Positions 26,580 through 35,851 of a stretch of DNA of 64,000 bases are shown here, in pieces. The DNA is taken from the NCBI RefSeq assembly GCF_014323725.1, contig NZ_JABVED010000020.1, positions 27,524 to 91,523 on the forward strand. Direction: 5' to 3'. Below the pieces are notes generated by a model that was given only the letters and a program-made list of their open reading frames with translations, had not been told where the DNA came from and ran no database searches. Made by a program: the position numbers and the translations under genes. Each line of letters opens with the position of its first letter. Within the stretch, counting starts at the first letter, position 1. The stretch comes from Actinokineospora xionganensis (lineage in GTDB: Bacteria; Actinomycetota; Actinomycetes; Mycobacteriales; Pseudonocardiaceae).

Positions 26580-26616
26580 GGCGAAGCCCGTGCGCGAAAC
26601 GCGCACGGGCTTCGCC
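26580..26616. terminator. terminator between trpD and the GPGG gene
   Basis: Perfect 16-bp stem (26580-26595 with 26601-26616) around the five-base loop GAAAC, 14 bases after the trpD stop and 17 bases downstream of the convergent small gene's stop. It can terminate both; there is no strong U-tract on the plus strand. Confidence 0.8.
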
Positions 26617-26633
26617 ATGTCTACTGCGGTAGG

Positions 26634-26777
26634 TCAGGTGAAGATGCTGACGCCGCCGGGGCCGATGAGCAGGCCGAGCACGATCAGTAGCGCGCCGTAG
26701 AGCATTTGTCCACGAATCAGGGTGACAACGCCACCGATTACGAGCACCACAGCGATAATCCATAACAGGGTTGCCAT
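26634..26777 (-). CDS. GPGG-motif small membrane protein
   Basis: A 47-aa single-gene product. Two hydrophobic stretches (LLWIIAVVLVIGGVVTLI and YGALLIVLGLLI) flank RGQM, ending in GPGGVSIFT. The GPGG motif marks a small actinobacterial membrane protein family of unknown function. Ribosome site AGGAGG (26786-26791) sits eight bases before ATG 26777, one of the best in the window, which strongly supports translation. Confidence 0.88.
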   Translation of the reverse strand: MATLLWIIAVVLVIGGVVTLIRGQMLYGALLIVLGLLIGPGGVSIFT

Positions 26778-26838
26778 GATTACTACCTCCTCACCAGCCG
26801 GAATGCCCATCGGTCGGGGTAGTCAAACCTTCTATCTC

Positions 26839-27825
26839 CTAGTCGCCGAGTGCTTCGGGATTGAGCAGTGCGCGCGGCCTGGTGCCCGCTAGGCCATCCA
26901 GCAGGTTCTCCACCGCCAACAGCCCCATCGCCGCCCGGGTCTGCACGGTGGCGCTGCCCAGGTGCGGCACGATCGTGACCGCGTCGAGGTCCAGCAGGGC
27001 CTCCTCGACGATCGGCTCACGCTCGAACACGTCGAGACCGGCGCCGAAGATCTCGCCCGCGCGAACCGCGTCGGCCAAGGCCTTCTCGTCCACGACCGGG
27101 CCTCGGGCCGTGTTCACCAGCACGGCCGAGGACTTCATCCGGGCGAAGACGTCGGCGTTGAACAGGTGCCGGGTCGCCGGGGTCAGCGGGCAGTGGACCG
27201 AGATCACGTCGGACTCGGCCACCAGCTGGTCGAACGTGCGCAGCTCGGCCTTGAGCTCGCCCGCGACGTCCTCGGGCAGGGGACGCGAGTTGTGATAGAT
27301 CACCCGCATCCCGAAGCCGAGCGCCCGCCGGGCCGTGGCCTGGCCGATGCGGCCGCAGCCGACGATGCCGATGGTGCGGCCGTAGAGCTCCTGGCCGAGC
27401 ATCATCCGCGGGTCCCAGATCCACTCTTCGCGCGAGCGCAGGAACCGGTCGCCCTCGGCGACCCGCCGCACGCAGGACAGGATCAGCGCCCACGCGAGGT
27501 CGGCGGTGGCCTCGGTCAGCACATCCGGGGTGTTGGTCACCAGGATGCCGCGCCGGGTGCACTCGGGGATGTCGATGTTGTCGACACCCACCGCGTAGTT
27601 GGCCACGACCTTGAGCTGCGGGCCCGCCGCGTCGAGCAGTTCGGCGTCGACCTTCTCCGTGAGCAGGGTCAGCAGCCCGTCCTTGCCCTTGACCCGGCGC
27701 AGCAGCTCCGAGCGCGGGATGGCGGTGGGCGGACCCTCGTACAGGTCCACCTCGCAGGTCCCGTCCAGGGCAGCCATGGCCTCGTCGACGAGCCTTCGGG
27801 TGAGCAGGATCTCCGAGTCAGCCAT
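26839..27825 (-). CDS. D-isomer specific 2-hydroxyacid dehydrogenase (glyoxylate/hydroxypyruvate reductase-like)
   Basis: A 328-aa NAD(P)-dependent dehydrogenase. Nucleotide-binding GCGRIGQATARRALG, followed by the catalytic Arg in VNTARGPVVDE, the Glu in GLDVFEREP and the His in IVPHLGSAT. It fits the glyoxylate/hydroxypyruvate reductase group; exact substrate undetermined. ATG 27825 overlaps the end of the aminotransferase gene by eight bases, so the two are coupled and could interconvert a hydroxyacid, keto acid and amino acid. Confidence 0.9.
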   Translation of the reverse strand: MADSEILLTRRLVDEAMAALDGTCEVDLYEGPPTAIPRSELLRRVKGKDGLLTLLTEKVDAELLDAAGPQLKVVANYAVGVDNIDIPECTRRGILVTNTPDVLTEATADLAWALILSCVRRVAEGDRFLRSREEWIWDPRMMLGQELYGRTIGIVGCGRIGQATARRALGFGMRVIYHNSRPLPEDVAGELKAELRTFDQLVAESDVISVHCPLTPATRHLFNADVFARMKSSAVLVNTARGPVVDEKALADAVRAGEIFGAGLDVFEREPIVEEALLDLDAVTIVPHLGSATVQTRAAMGLLAVENLLDGLAGTRPRALLNPEALGD

Positions 27826-28990
27826 TGGCGACCTCTCCGGCGAGTTCGGCGAAGGCGGCGAGCGCGGCGCGGATGTTCTCCGGCGAGTTGGCGTAGGAGA
27901 ACCGCAGGTAGCCCTCACCATAGGCGCCGAACGCGGTGCCCGGCAGCGCCGCGACACCCGCCTTGTTGAGCAGCAGGTCCGACAGCTCGCCGGAGGACTT
28001 GCCCAGTCCGGTGATGTTCGGGAACGCGTAGAACGCGCCGCCCGGCCGGACGCAGGACACACCGGGGATGGCGTTGAGGCCGTCGACGATAATGCCGGCC
28101 CGTTCGGCGAACGCGGCCTTCATCTTCGCGACCGCGTCCCACGGGCCGTCCAGGGCGGCGATGGCGGCGTGCTGGCTGAACGCCGAGGTGCACGACACCG
28201 AGTTGATGACGAGCCTGCTGATCGGCTCCACCAGCTTCTCAGGGAACACACCGAACCCGAGCCGCCACCCGGTCATGGCGAAGGTCTTCGACCAGCCGTC
28301 GAGCAGGATCGTCCGCTCGGCCATGCCGGGCACGCTCAGCACGCTGCGGTGCTCGCCGTCGTACTGCAGCGCCCAGTAGACCTCGTCGGTGAGGACGATC
28401 AGGTCCCGCTCGATGGCGATCTTGGCGATGGCCTCGATCTGCTCCTGGGACAGCGAGCTGCCGCACGGGTTGTGCGGCGAGTTGAGGATGAGCAGCTTGG
28501 TCCGGTCGGTCACCAGCGACGCGAGTTCGTCGGGGTCGATGGTGAAGTTGTTGGACTCGCGCAGCGGGATCGGCACCGGGGTGGCGCCCGCGAACGACGT
28601 GATGGAGGCGTACATCGGGAATCCGGGGTCGGGGTAGATGACCTCGTCGCCCTCCTCGCACAGCGCCATGATCGCGAAGAACATGATCGGCTTCGCGCCG
28701 GGCGTGATGATCACCCGGTCCGGCGTGGTGGTGAGCCTGCCCGTGCGGTCGAGGAAATCGGCGACCGACGTGCGCAGTTCGGGAATTCCAGGGGCCGCCA
28801 CGTAATGCGTGTGCCCTTTGCTCAGCGCTTCCTGAGCGGCGCTCTCGATGTGCGCCGGGGTGTCGAAATCGGGCTCGCCGATCTCCATGTGGATGATCTG
28901 GCGGCCGGTCTTCTCCAGGGCTTTCGCCTTGGCGAGCACCTCGAACGCCGACTCGGTGCCGAGACGCTCCATTCGACGGGCAAGTTTCAC
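27818..28990 (-). CDS. class I/II PLP-dependent aminotransferase
   Basis: A 390-aa fold-type I aminotransferase. Pyridoxal-phosphate Lys in LLDGWSKTFAMTGWRLG, the NSPHNPCGS motif, TDEVYWALQYDG and the carboxylate-binding Arg in YLRFSYANS. Belongs to the AspC/AlaT-like group; the amino donor is not readable. Start GTG 28990 has AAGGAG six bases upstream. Translationally linked to the hydroxyacid dehydrogenase. Confidence 0.92.
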   Translation of the reverse strand: MKLARRMERLGTESAFEVLAKAKALEKTGRQIIHMEIGEPDFDTPAHIESAAQEALSKGHTHYVAAPGIPELRTSVADFLDRTGRLTTTPDRVIITPGAKPIMFFAIMALCEEGDEVIYPDPGFPMYASITSFAGATPVPIPLRESNNFTIDPDELASLVTDRTKLLILNSPHNPCGSSLSQEQIEAIAKIAIERDLIVLTDEVYWALQYDGEHRSVLSVPGMAERTILLDGWSKTFAMTGWRLGFGVFPEKLVEPISRLVINSVSCTSAFSQHAAIAALDGPWDAVAKMKAAFAERAGIIVDGLNAIPGVSCVRPGGAFYAFPNITGLGKSSGELSDLLLNKAGVAALPGTAFGAYGEGYLRFSYANSPENIRAALAAFAELAGEVANG

Positions 28991-29180
28991 GAACGCTCCT
29001 TCTGCTGGCTGCCACCGGGGGTTCTCCACGGGGCAGGGACAGGTCAGCGCGATCGTGCCAGGTTTCCGGCGTTAGGCGTATCGACCGAGAAGGTCTCTTC
29101 GGGAATTGGGGGAATAAGCACAGGACTATTCACCCGATCAGCGGAGATACGGCGAATTAGAAAAGGTCTGTTAAAAGTTA

Positions 29181-29211
29181 AACGCCGCCGAGACCAGGTC
29201 TCGGCGGCGTT
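29181..29211 (-). terminator. terminator after ctaF
   Basis: Fifteen-base complementary arms (29181-29195 and 29197-29211) separated by a single A, forming a tight hairpin with the innermost pairs opened. It is 18 bases after the ctaF stop and is followed on the minus strand by TTTAACTTTTAACAG, a U-rich tail. Good intrinsic terminator for ctaC-ctaF. Confidence 0.85.
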
Positions 29212-29228
29212 CAAGTGAATTGCGTGAC

Positions 29229-29627
29229 TCAGTCGTGCTCGGGCCTGGTGTGGTACTCGAAGACCAGACCGCCGATGGTGAGCAGGACGAGCACGGCCGC
29301 GATCACGAGAAGCCAGATCTGCCAGAACGCCAGCGCGATGCCGGTCAGGCCCGCGGACGCGGCCAGGGCGACGGGCCAGTAGCTGCCCGGGCTGAAGAAG
29401 CCGAGTTCGCCCGCGCCGTCACTGACCTCGGCGTCGGGGTTGTCCTCGGGTCGCTGGGTGATCCGGCGCGCCACGAAGTGGAAGTACGAACCGATGATCA
29501 GCGACAGACCGCCGGTCAGGATCAGGCCGACCGTACCCACCGGCTCCTTCGCCCACACGCCGTAAACGATGGCGGAGAGAAAGAAGAAGATGGTCGTGAC
29601 GTCGAAGAGCCTGGCTTCGACCTTCAT
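29229..29627 (-). CDS. ctaF: cytochrome c oxidase subunit IV
   Basis: A 132-aa four-helix membrane protein of the actinobacterial oxidase subunit IV family (Rv2199c type). Starts KVEARLFDVTTIFFFLSA, then VGTVGLILTGGLSLIIGSYF, a charged loop and two more helices ending FEYHTRPEHD. It stabilises the aa3 oxidase. ATG 29627; 55 bases downstream of ctaC on the same strand, one operon. Confidence 0.95.
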   Translation of the reverse strand: MKVEARLFDVTTIFFFLSAIVYGVWAKEPVGTVGLILTGGLSLIIGSYFHFVARRITQRPEDNPDAEVSDGAGELGFFSPGSYWPVALAASAGLTGIALAFWQIWLLVIAAVLVLLTIGGLVFEYHTRPEHD

Positions 29628-29682
29628 GCTGTCCTCACATTCACCTGTCGACCGTTGATTCCGCTGTCAGGTCCCGCCGGCC

Positions 29683-30657
29683 TCAGCCGGAGGCCTTGCG
29701 CGCGGTGCGGTCGGTGTTGAACGGCGTCGTGGTCACCGCGTGCGGCGTGCACAGCTCGCCGCAGTTCATCTGGGCCAGCGCCTCCGCCGTGGTGTAGCCC
29801 TTGCCGGTCTTCGGGTTCACCTTGGTGCGCAGCGCGATGTACTGCTCGAACAGCTCCGGCGTGACGGCCCGGACCTCGAAGTTCATCGCCGAGTGGTACG
29901 TGCCGCACAGCTCGGCGCAGCGGCCGACGAACGACCCCGTCCGGTCGATCTCGTTCTGGAACGTCGGGTCCTGGTTGTTCTTGTCCGGGTACGGGAAGAC
30001 GTCCCGCTTGAACAGGAACTCCGGGATGAAGAACGAGTGGATGACGTCGGTCGCACGGAGGTTGTAGTGGATCTTCTTGTTGATCGGCAGGACCAACAGC
30101 GGGATCTCCGTCGAGCTGCCGATCGTGCGGACGGTCGTGTCACCCGGCGCGGCGGGGACGTCGAGCGCGCCCTTGGAGTTGATGTACGACTTGTGGTCGA
30201 ACTCCCAGTTCCACTGGAAGGCGACGACGTCGACGGTCACGTCCGGCTTGTCGGTCTCGGCCTGGACGTAGTTCTGGGTGGTCGCGGTGAAGTAGAACAG
30301 CACGACGACGATGACCACGGGGATCGCGGTGTAGATGATCTCCAACACGTGGTTGTACTGGAACTGCCGCGGCAGCTTGTCCCCACGCTTGCGGTGGGCG
30401 ATGACCGGCCACAGCATCAGCGCCCAGGTCAGCACGCCGACGGCGAGCGAGGCGATGACCGACCAGGTCCAGAAGTCGCGCATCCGGTGCGCCTGTGGGG
30501 TGACGCCCTCCGGCCAGCCGAAGCGCAGCACCTCTTCGGTGGAGCAGCCGCTGGCGGCGAGGACGACCAACACGGCGAGACCGGCGACCTTGGCCAGCCG
30601 TGTCACCGACGTGCGGTTCCGGTGCTTGTCCGCACCGGAGGCCATGGGTGTGCCCAC
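29683..30657 (-). CDS. ctaC: cytochrome c oxidase subunit II (lipoprotein)
   Basis: About 324 aa. N-terminal lipoprotein signal (AGLAVLVVLAASGC, Cys at about 38), two transmembrane helices, then the CuA cupredoxin domain with the complete site CAELCGTYHSAM and the aromatic WNWEFDHKSY region. A C-terminal tail with CGELCTPHAV is present but is not a heme CxxCH motif. I chose GTG 30657 because AGGAGG lies about nine bases upstream; the ATG four codons later would be too far from it. Divergent from asnB across 279 bases. Confidence 0.95.
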   Translation of the reverse strand: MGTPMASGADKHRNRTSVTRLAKVAGLAVLVVLAASGCSTEEVLRFGWPEGVTPQAHRMRDFWTWSVIASLAVGVLTWALMLWPVIAHRKRGDKLPRQFQYNHVLEIIYTAIPVVIVVVLFYFTATTQNYVQAETDKPDVTVDVVAFQWNWEFDHKSYINSKGALDVPAAPGDTTVRTIGSSTEIPLLVLPINKKIHYNLRATDVIHSFFIPEFLFKRDVFPYPDKNNQDPTFQNEIDRTGSFVGRCAELCGTYHSAMNFEVRAVTPELFEQYIALRTKVNPKTGKGYTTAEALAQMNCGELCTPHAVTTTPFNTDRTARKASG

Positions 30658-30936
30658 TGCTCGACTCCTCCTATTGCGATCCTCGCCGGTTCCGGGGAAC
30701 CAGCGCGGGAAGGCGATCTCGTACCCATGCCCGATTTCGGCCGCTCCCACCCCGCTGGGCAGGGAGGAACAGCGCTCTGTCGAGCAATGCGGAGCCTAGC
30801 CCAGCGACCCACGCCACACCCCCGGAGGGTGAGAGCTAAGTCGGTCACACTCCGCGCGGCGCAGTCGAATCGGACACCGGCATACTGACGACTCCCCCGC
30901 GATACTCCGGCTCGATACGAGAGGTGCGCGAGAAGC

Positions 30937-32865
30937 GTGTGCGGTCTGCTTGGTCTGGTTTGTCCTTCTGAGATGGATGCCGCGGCTGCGCGGTCGGCCG
31001 TCGGCGCCGCGATGCGCTGCCAGCGGCACCGTGGGCCCGATGAGAGCGGGACGTGGACGGGGGGCGAGGCGGTCTTCGGGTTCAACCGGCTCTCGATGAT
31101 CGACATCGAGCACTCCCACCAGCCGCTTCCATGGGGCCCGCCCGAGTCGCCGGAGCGGTACACGCTGCTCTTCAACGGCGAGATCTACAACTACCTCGAG
31201 CTGCGGGCGGAACTGACCCAGCGCTTCGGCGCCCGGTTCACCACCGACGGCGACTCCGAGACGATCGTCGCCGCCTACCACTACCTGGGCGAAGAGGCCG
31301 TCACGCGGCTGCGCGGCATGTTCGCGTTCCTCATCTGGGACGGCCAGAAGCAGGTGCTCTTCGGCGCCCGCGACCCCTTCGGCATCAAGCCGCTGTTCTA
31401 CGCGGCGGGCCCCGGAGGGGTGGCGTTCTCCAGTGAGAAGAAGTCGATCCTGGAGCTGACCGGCCTGATCGGCGTCAACCAGGAGCTCGACCGCCGCGCC
31501 CTGCAGCACTACCTGACGCTGCAGTACGTGCCGGAGCCCGCGACGCTGCACACCAAGATCCACCGCATCGAGTCGGGCACGTCGTTCACGCTGACCCCCG
31601 GCGAGGAGCCGGTGACGAAGCGGTACTGGGCGCCGCGGTTCACCCCGAAGCCCGTGGGCGGCCCGGCCGACGCCGAGGCGCTGTACTCGCGTATCGCCGA
31701 CGTGATGAGCGACTCGGTCCGCATGCACATGCGCGCCGATGTGACGGTGGGCTCGTTCCTCTCCGGCGGTATCGACTCGACCGCGATCGCCGCGCTGGCC
31801 CGTGAGCACAACCCGGACCTGATCACCTTCACCACCGGGTTCGAGCGCCAGGGCTACTCCGAGATCGACGTGGCCGCCGAGTCGGCCGCCGCGATCGGGG
31901 TCAAGCACGTCGTCAAGACCGTCTCCGCGCAGGAGATGATGGACGCGCTTGCGCTGATCGTCTGGTACCTCGACGACCCGGTGGCCGACCCGGCGCTGGT
32001 CCCGCTGTGGTTCATCGCCCGAGAGGCCCGCAAGCACGTCAAGGTCGTGCTGTCCGGCGAAGGCGCCGACGAGCTGTTCGGCGGCTACACGATCTACCGC
32101 GAGCCGATCTCCCTGGCGCCGTTCGAACGCGTCCCGGGCGCCCTGCGGCGCGTGATGGGCAAGGTGTCGACCAAGATCCCCGAGGGCACGCGGGGCAAGG
32201 ACCTTCTGCGCCGCGGCGCGCTGTCGCTGGAGGAGCGCTACTACGGCAACGCGCGGATCTTCCGGGACGACCAACTGGAGAAGGTCCTGCGCACCTTCAA
32301 CCCGGCGGTGAGCCACAAGGACATCACCGCCGGGCCGTACCGCGACTCGGTGGGCTGGGACCCGGTGACCCGCATGCAGCACGTCGACCTCTACACGTGG
32401 CTGCGCGGCGACATCCTGGTCAAGGCCGACAAGATGACCATGGCCAACAGCCTCGAGCTGCGGGTGCCGTTCCTGGACCCCGAGGTGTTCAAGGTCGCCG
32501 CCGGGGTCCCGCTGGAGCAGAAGATCACCCGCGAGACCACCAAGTTCGCCCTTCGCCAAGCCCTGCGCAAGGTCGTCCCGGCGCACGTGCTGAACCGCCG
32601 CAAGCTCGGTTTCCCGGTCCCGATCCGCCTGTGGCTGCGCGAGGAGATGTACGACTGGGCCCGCGACATCGTGATGACGTCGCAAACCGACGCCCTGATC
32701 GACAAGAACGCGGTCCTGCGCCTGCTGGAGGAGCACAAGTCCGGCACCCTCGACCACAGCCGCCGCATCTGGGCGCTGCTGGTCTTCATGCTGTGGCACG
32801 GCATCTTCATCGAGCGCCGCATCACCCCGGTGATCCCGGAGCCGCACTACCCGGTCAAGCTCTAG
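30937..32865 (+). CDS. asnB: asparagine synthetase (glutamine-hydrolysing)
   Basis: A 642-aa two-domain enzyme. The glutaminase domain starts CGLLGLV with the N-terminal nucleophile Cys2 directly after the GTG start, with RHRGPDESGTW and FNGEIYNY. The synthetase domain carries the PP-loop FLSGGIDSTAIA and LSGEGADELFGGY. Forms asparagine from aspartate, ATP and glutamine; the actinobacterial Rv2201 type has also been linked to peptidoglycan or mycothiol-era amidation, but only the synthetase role is safe. GAGAGG precedes GTG 30937. Confidence 0.94.
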   Translation: MCGLLGLVCPSEMDAAAARSAVGAAMRCQRHRGPDESGTWTGGEAVFGFNRLSMIDIEHSHQPLPWGPPESPERYTLLFNGEIYNYLELRAELTQRFGARFTTDGDSETIVAAYHYLGEEAVTRLRGMFAFLIWDGQKQVLFGARDPFGIKPLFYAAGPGGVAFSSEKKSILELTGLIGVNQELDRRALQHYLTLQYVPEPATLHTKIHRIESGTSFTLTPGEEPVTKRYWAPRFTPKPVGGPADAEALYSRIADVMSDSVRMHMRADVTVGSFLSGGIDSTAIAALAREHNPDLITFTTGFERQGYSEIDVAAESAAAIGVKHVVKTVSAQEMMDALALIVWYLDDPVADPALVPLWFIAREARKHVKVVLSGEGADELFGGYTIYREPISLAPFERVPGALRRVMGKVSTKIPEGTRGKDLLRRGALSLEERYYGNARIFRDDQLEKVLRTFNPAVSHKDITAGPYRDSVGWDPVTRMQHVDLYTWLRGDILVKADKMTMANSLELRVPFLDPEVFKVAAGVPLEQKITRETTKFALRQALRKVVPAHVLNRRKLGFPVPIRLWLREEMYDWARDIVMTSQTDALIDKNAVLRLLEEHKSGTLDHSRRIWALLVFMLWHGIFIERRITPVIPEPHYPVKL

Positions 32866-32887
32866 CGCACCGCCCGCGCGCGACAAC

Positions 32888-32945
32888 AAACCCCCACCCA
32901 CCACGGGGGGCTGCCCTTGGCCAGTCTATCGGTGGGTGGGGGTTT
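32888..32945 (+). terminator. terminator after asnB
   Basis: Perfect 15-bp arms (32888-32902 and 32931-32945) with a 28-base loop, 22 bases after the asnB stop; the 3' arm ends in TTT. The arms are A3C-rich and G-rich/T3, so the U-tract is part of the stem. Confidence 0.8.
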
Positions 32946-33015
32946 CGCCGTCCGTGTGCGGATTCCTGTGGATGATTCGGCCGTGCTGTGGACAAACCTC
33001 GCGTGCTCGGCGAGG

Positions 33016-33279
33016 TCAGGCGCTCATGCGTCCTGGGTCGATTGCCGTCTTGGCGATCAAGTCCTCAAGGGACAGTCCCACCGCATTGGCGATCGCCGCC
33101 ACGGTGAAGAAGGCGGGCGTGGGTACCCGTCCCCGCTCGATCTTGCGCAACGTCTCGACCGAGATGCCCGCGTGCGCGGCGACCTCCACCATGCTGCGGC
33201 CCGCCCGCGCGTCGCGCAGAATCCGGCCCAGGAGTTCGCCTCGGTCACGCTCGAACGGCGTCAGCGGTGGTCGCACCAT
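33016..33279 (-). CDS. XRE-family transcriptional regulator
   Basis: An 87-aa Cro/CI-type helix-turn-helix protein: LGRILRDARAGRSMVEVAAH, then GISVETLRKIERGRVPTPAF (turn-recognition helix) and AIANAVGLSLEDL. No sensor domain. ATG 33279 lies six bases after the minus-strand -10-like hexamer TACTAT (33291-33286), suggesting a leaderless mRNA. Divergent from map across 32 bases that hold a 10-bp palindrome, so autoregulation and control of map are plausible. Confidence 0.88.
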   Translation of the reverse strand: MVRPPLTPFERDRGELLGRILRDARAGRSMVEVAAHAGISVETLRKIERGRVPTPAFFTVAAIANAVGLSLEDLIAKTAIDPGRMSA

Positions 33280-33311
33280 ACCGTCATAGTAATACCGGTA
33301 TAGTTATCCGC
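33280..33311. promoter_or_regulatory. divergent leaderless promoters around palindrome ATACCGGTAT
   Basis: TATAGT (33299-33304) lies seven bases before the map ATG; TACTAT on the other strand (33291-33286) lies six bases before the XRE ATG. Between and overlapping them is the perfect palindrome ATACCGGTAT (33292-33301). A dimeric repressor bound there would block both promoters. Promoter assignment is inference from spacing; the palindrome is directly visible. Confidence 0.6.
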
Positions 33312-34076
33312 ATGATCGAGCTGAAGACCCCCGCGGAACTGGACGCCATGCGAGCCGCCGGGAAGGTGGTGGCGGCGGCGCTGGCCGCCGTCCGCGCGGC
33401 CGCGGCGGTGGGTGTGCGGCTGCTCGACCTCGACGAGGTCGCCCGGGCCGTGCTGGCCGAGCACGGCGCGAAGTCATCGTTCCTGGACTACCACCCGCAT
33501 TTCGCTCCCACGCCCTTCCCCGCCGTGATCTGCGCGTCGGTCAACGACGTCATCGTCCACGGCATCCCCGATAAGACCCCGCTCGCCGACGGCGACCTGG
33601 TCAGCGTCGACTTCGGCGCCAACATCGACGGCTGGCACGGTGACGCCGCGGTCTCCTTCGTCGTCGGTGCGGCCGACCCGGCCGATCTCGACCTCATCCG
33701 GACCGCGAACGAGGCACTCGAATCCGCGATCCGGGTCGCCGTGCCCGGGCGCAAACTCGGCGACCTCGCCCACGCCGTCGGCGCCATCGGCCGCGCGGCG
33801 GGCTACGGCATCCCGGAGGACTTCGGCGGACACGGCATCGGCCGGGCGATGCACGAGCCGCCGAGCGTGCCCAACGACGGCGACCCCGGCCGCGGGATGA
33901 CCCTGCGCGCGGGCATGGTGCTGGCCATCGAGCCGATGTTCCACGCGGGCGGCAAGGACACCTACCGCGTCGACCCCGACGGCTGGGCCCTGCGGACCAC
34001 CGACGGCAGCCGCGCCGCGCACGCCGAGCACACGGTCGCCATCACCGACGACGGCCCGCGTGTCCTCACCGCGTGA
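33312..34076 (+). CDS. map: type I methionine aminopeptidase
   Basis: A 254-aa enzyme that removes initiator methionine from nascent proteins. Metal ligands and signatures: HPHFAPTPFPAVICASVNDV, VSVDFGANIDGWHGD, GGHGIGRAMHEPP, AIEPMF and HAEHT. ATG 33312 is favoured over an in-frame upstream start inside the divergent promoter and appears leaderless. No N-terminal zinc finger, so a short bacterial form. It sits away from the usual secY-adk-map locus and may be a second copy. Confidence 0.93.
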   Translation: MIELKTPAELDAMRAAGKVVAAALAAVRAAAAVGVRLLDLDEVARAVLAEHGAKSSFLDYHPHFAPTPFPAVICASVNDVIVHGIPDKTPLADGDLVSVDFGANIDGWHGDAAVSFVVGAADPADLDLIRTANEALESAIRVAVPGRKLGDLAHAVGAIGRAAGYGIPEDFGGHGIGRAMHEPPSVPNDGDPGRGMTLRAGMVLAIEPMFHAGGKDTYRVDPDGWALRTTDGSRAAHAEHTVAITDDGPRVLTA

Positions 34077-34330
34077 TCACACGGGCGCGGCACCGTCGGC
34101 ACACAGGTCCTCCCACAGCCCGTACGGGTGCGCCACCCACGCGGCCTCACGATTCGCCATGGCGGACGTGTCGGCGTGCCGAGCCACAGCATCGCCCCAG
34201 GGGATCAGCCCGACTTGGGAGGGTGCGGGCGAGGGCGGCGTCTGCCCCGCCGCGCCGCGGGCTCCGAGGCGGGCAGCGGGGTACAGGCGGAAAGTCAGTG
34301 AGGTGGCATCGTCCCGCCAAACCGATCCGT
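34077..34330 (-). pseudogene. possible gene remnant downstream of adoK
   Basis: In one minus frame a run of about 80 codons with GC-rich third positions ends at a TGA (34079-34077): TSLTFRLYPAARLGARG, then GLIPWGDAVARHADTSAM, then WVAHPYGLWEDLCADGAAP. It looks like the C-terminal part of a real protein but has no ATG or GTG until far inside, and the upstream end merges into a hairpin. I read it as a decayed or start-less gene; the parent family is not recognised. Third-position bias alone can be produced by chance in this GC-rich DNA. Confidence 0.3.
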
Positions 34331-34358
34331 CCCCGACACCTGAAGGGACGGGGACGGA
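34326..34358 (-). terminator. possible terminator downstream of adoK
   Basis: Nine-bp complementary arms TCCGTCCCC (34326-34334) and GGGGACGGA (34350-34358), 15-base loop, about 64 bases after the adoK stop. GC-rich stem, no U-tract; moderate support. Confidence 0.45.
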
Positions 34359-34421
34359 GGGCCTGGAGGACCGATGGTCATCGGCCGGTAAGGACTTCCG
34401 ACCTGCGGTGTTGGCTCATAT

Positions 34422-35486
<1,065 letters not shown>

Positions 35487-35552
35487 TCACCGTTGAACAC
35501 TACCGGTTAGTACCTCTGTGCCGGACTCGTCAGCGTGCCTAACGTCGACGAC

Positions 35553-35720
35553 GTGAGCACATCCGAACCGGACACCATGGACGAGCTGATCGCCGACTGC
35601 GCGGCCATCCCGTCCTCGCTGATGGCCGACCCGGCGGCCATCCCCAGGTCACGCGCGGCCCACTGGACGGTAGACGACAACTGCGCCGCCCAGGTCGCCG
35701 ACCTCGACGAGTACGTCTAG
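35553..35720 (+). CDS. small acidic two-cysteine protein of unknown function
   Basis: A 55-aa product from GTG 35553: STSEPDTMDELIADCAAIP, then a hydrophobic Ala/Pro segment with two AAIP repeats (CAAIPSS and PAAIPRS), then HWTVDDNCAAQVADLDEYV. GC-rich third positions support coding. A second GTG at 35535 is in frame. No ribosome site is evident. Divergent from adoK and followed at once by a very strong hairpin. Size, acidic N-terminus and late Cys resemble a precursor peptide, but no modification enzyme is nearby. Confidence 0.55.
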   Translation: MSTSEPDTMDELIADCAAIPSSLMADPAAIPRSRAAHWTVDDNCAAQVADLDEYV

Positions 35721-35733
35721 CTCGAACAAAGCA

Positions 35734-35823
35734 CGATCGCGGTGACGAATCAGGGCCCCCGCGGCACGCCGACGCAGTCGGTCGTGTCGCGGGGGCCCTG
35801 ATTCGTCACCTCAAAAGCGATCG
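35734..35823. terminator. long nested hairpin between convergent genes
   Basis: A perfect 23-bp inverted repeat (35741-35763 with 35788-35810) is flanked by outer 7-bp arms CGATCGC (35734-35740) and GCGATCG (35817-35823), with an inner CCGAC/GTCGG helix in the loop. It lies 13 bases after the small gene and 28 bases from the erpA stop, so it can terminate both. At about 90 bases it is much longer than a standard terminator. Confidence 0.8.
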
Positions 35824-35851
35824 AGCCGCGCCCCGGAGGGGGCGCCATGTC

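Noticed and set aside
35553..35720. RiPP precursor gene
   Set aside because: Size and late Cys fit, but no modification enzyme, protease or exporter is adjacent, so only a small unknown protein is called.
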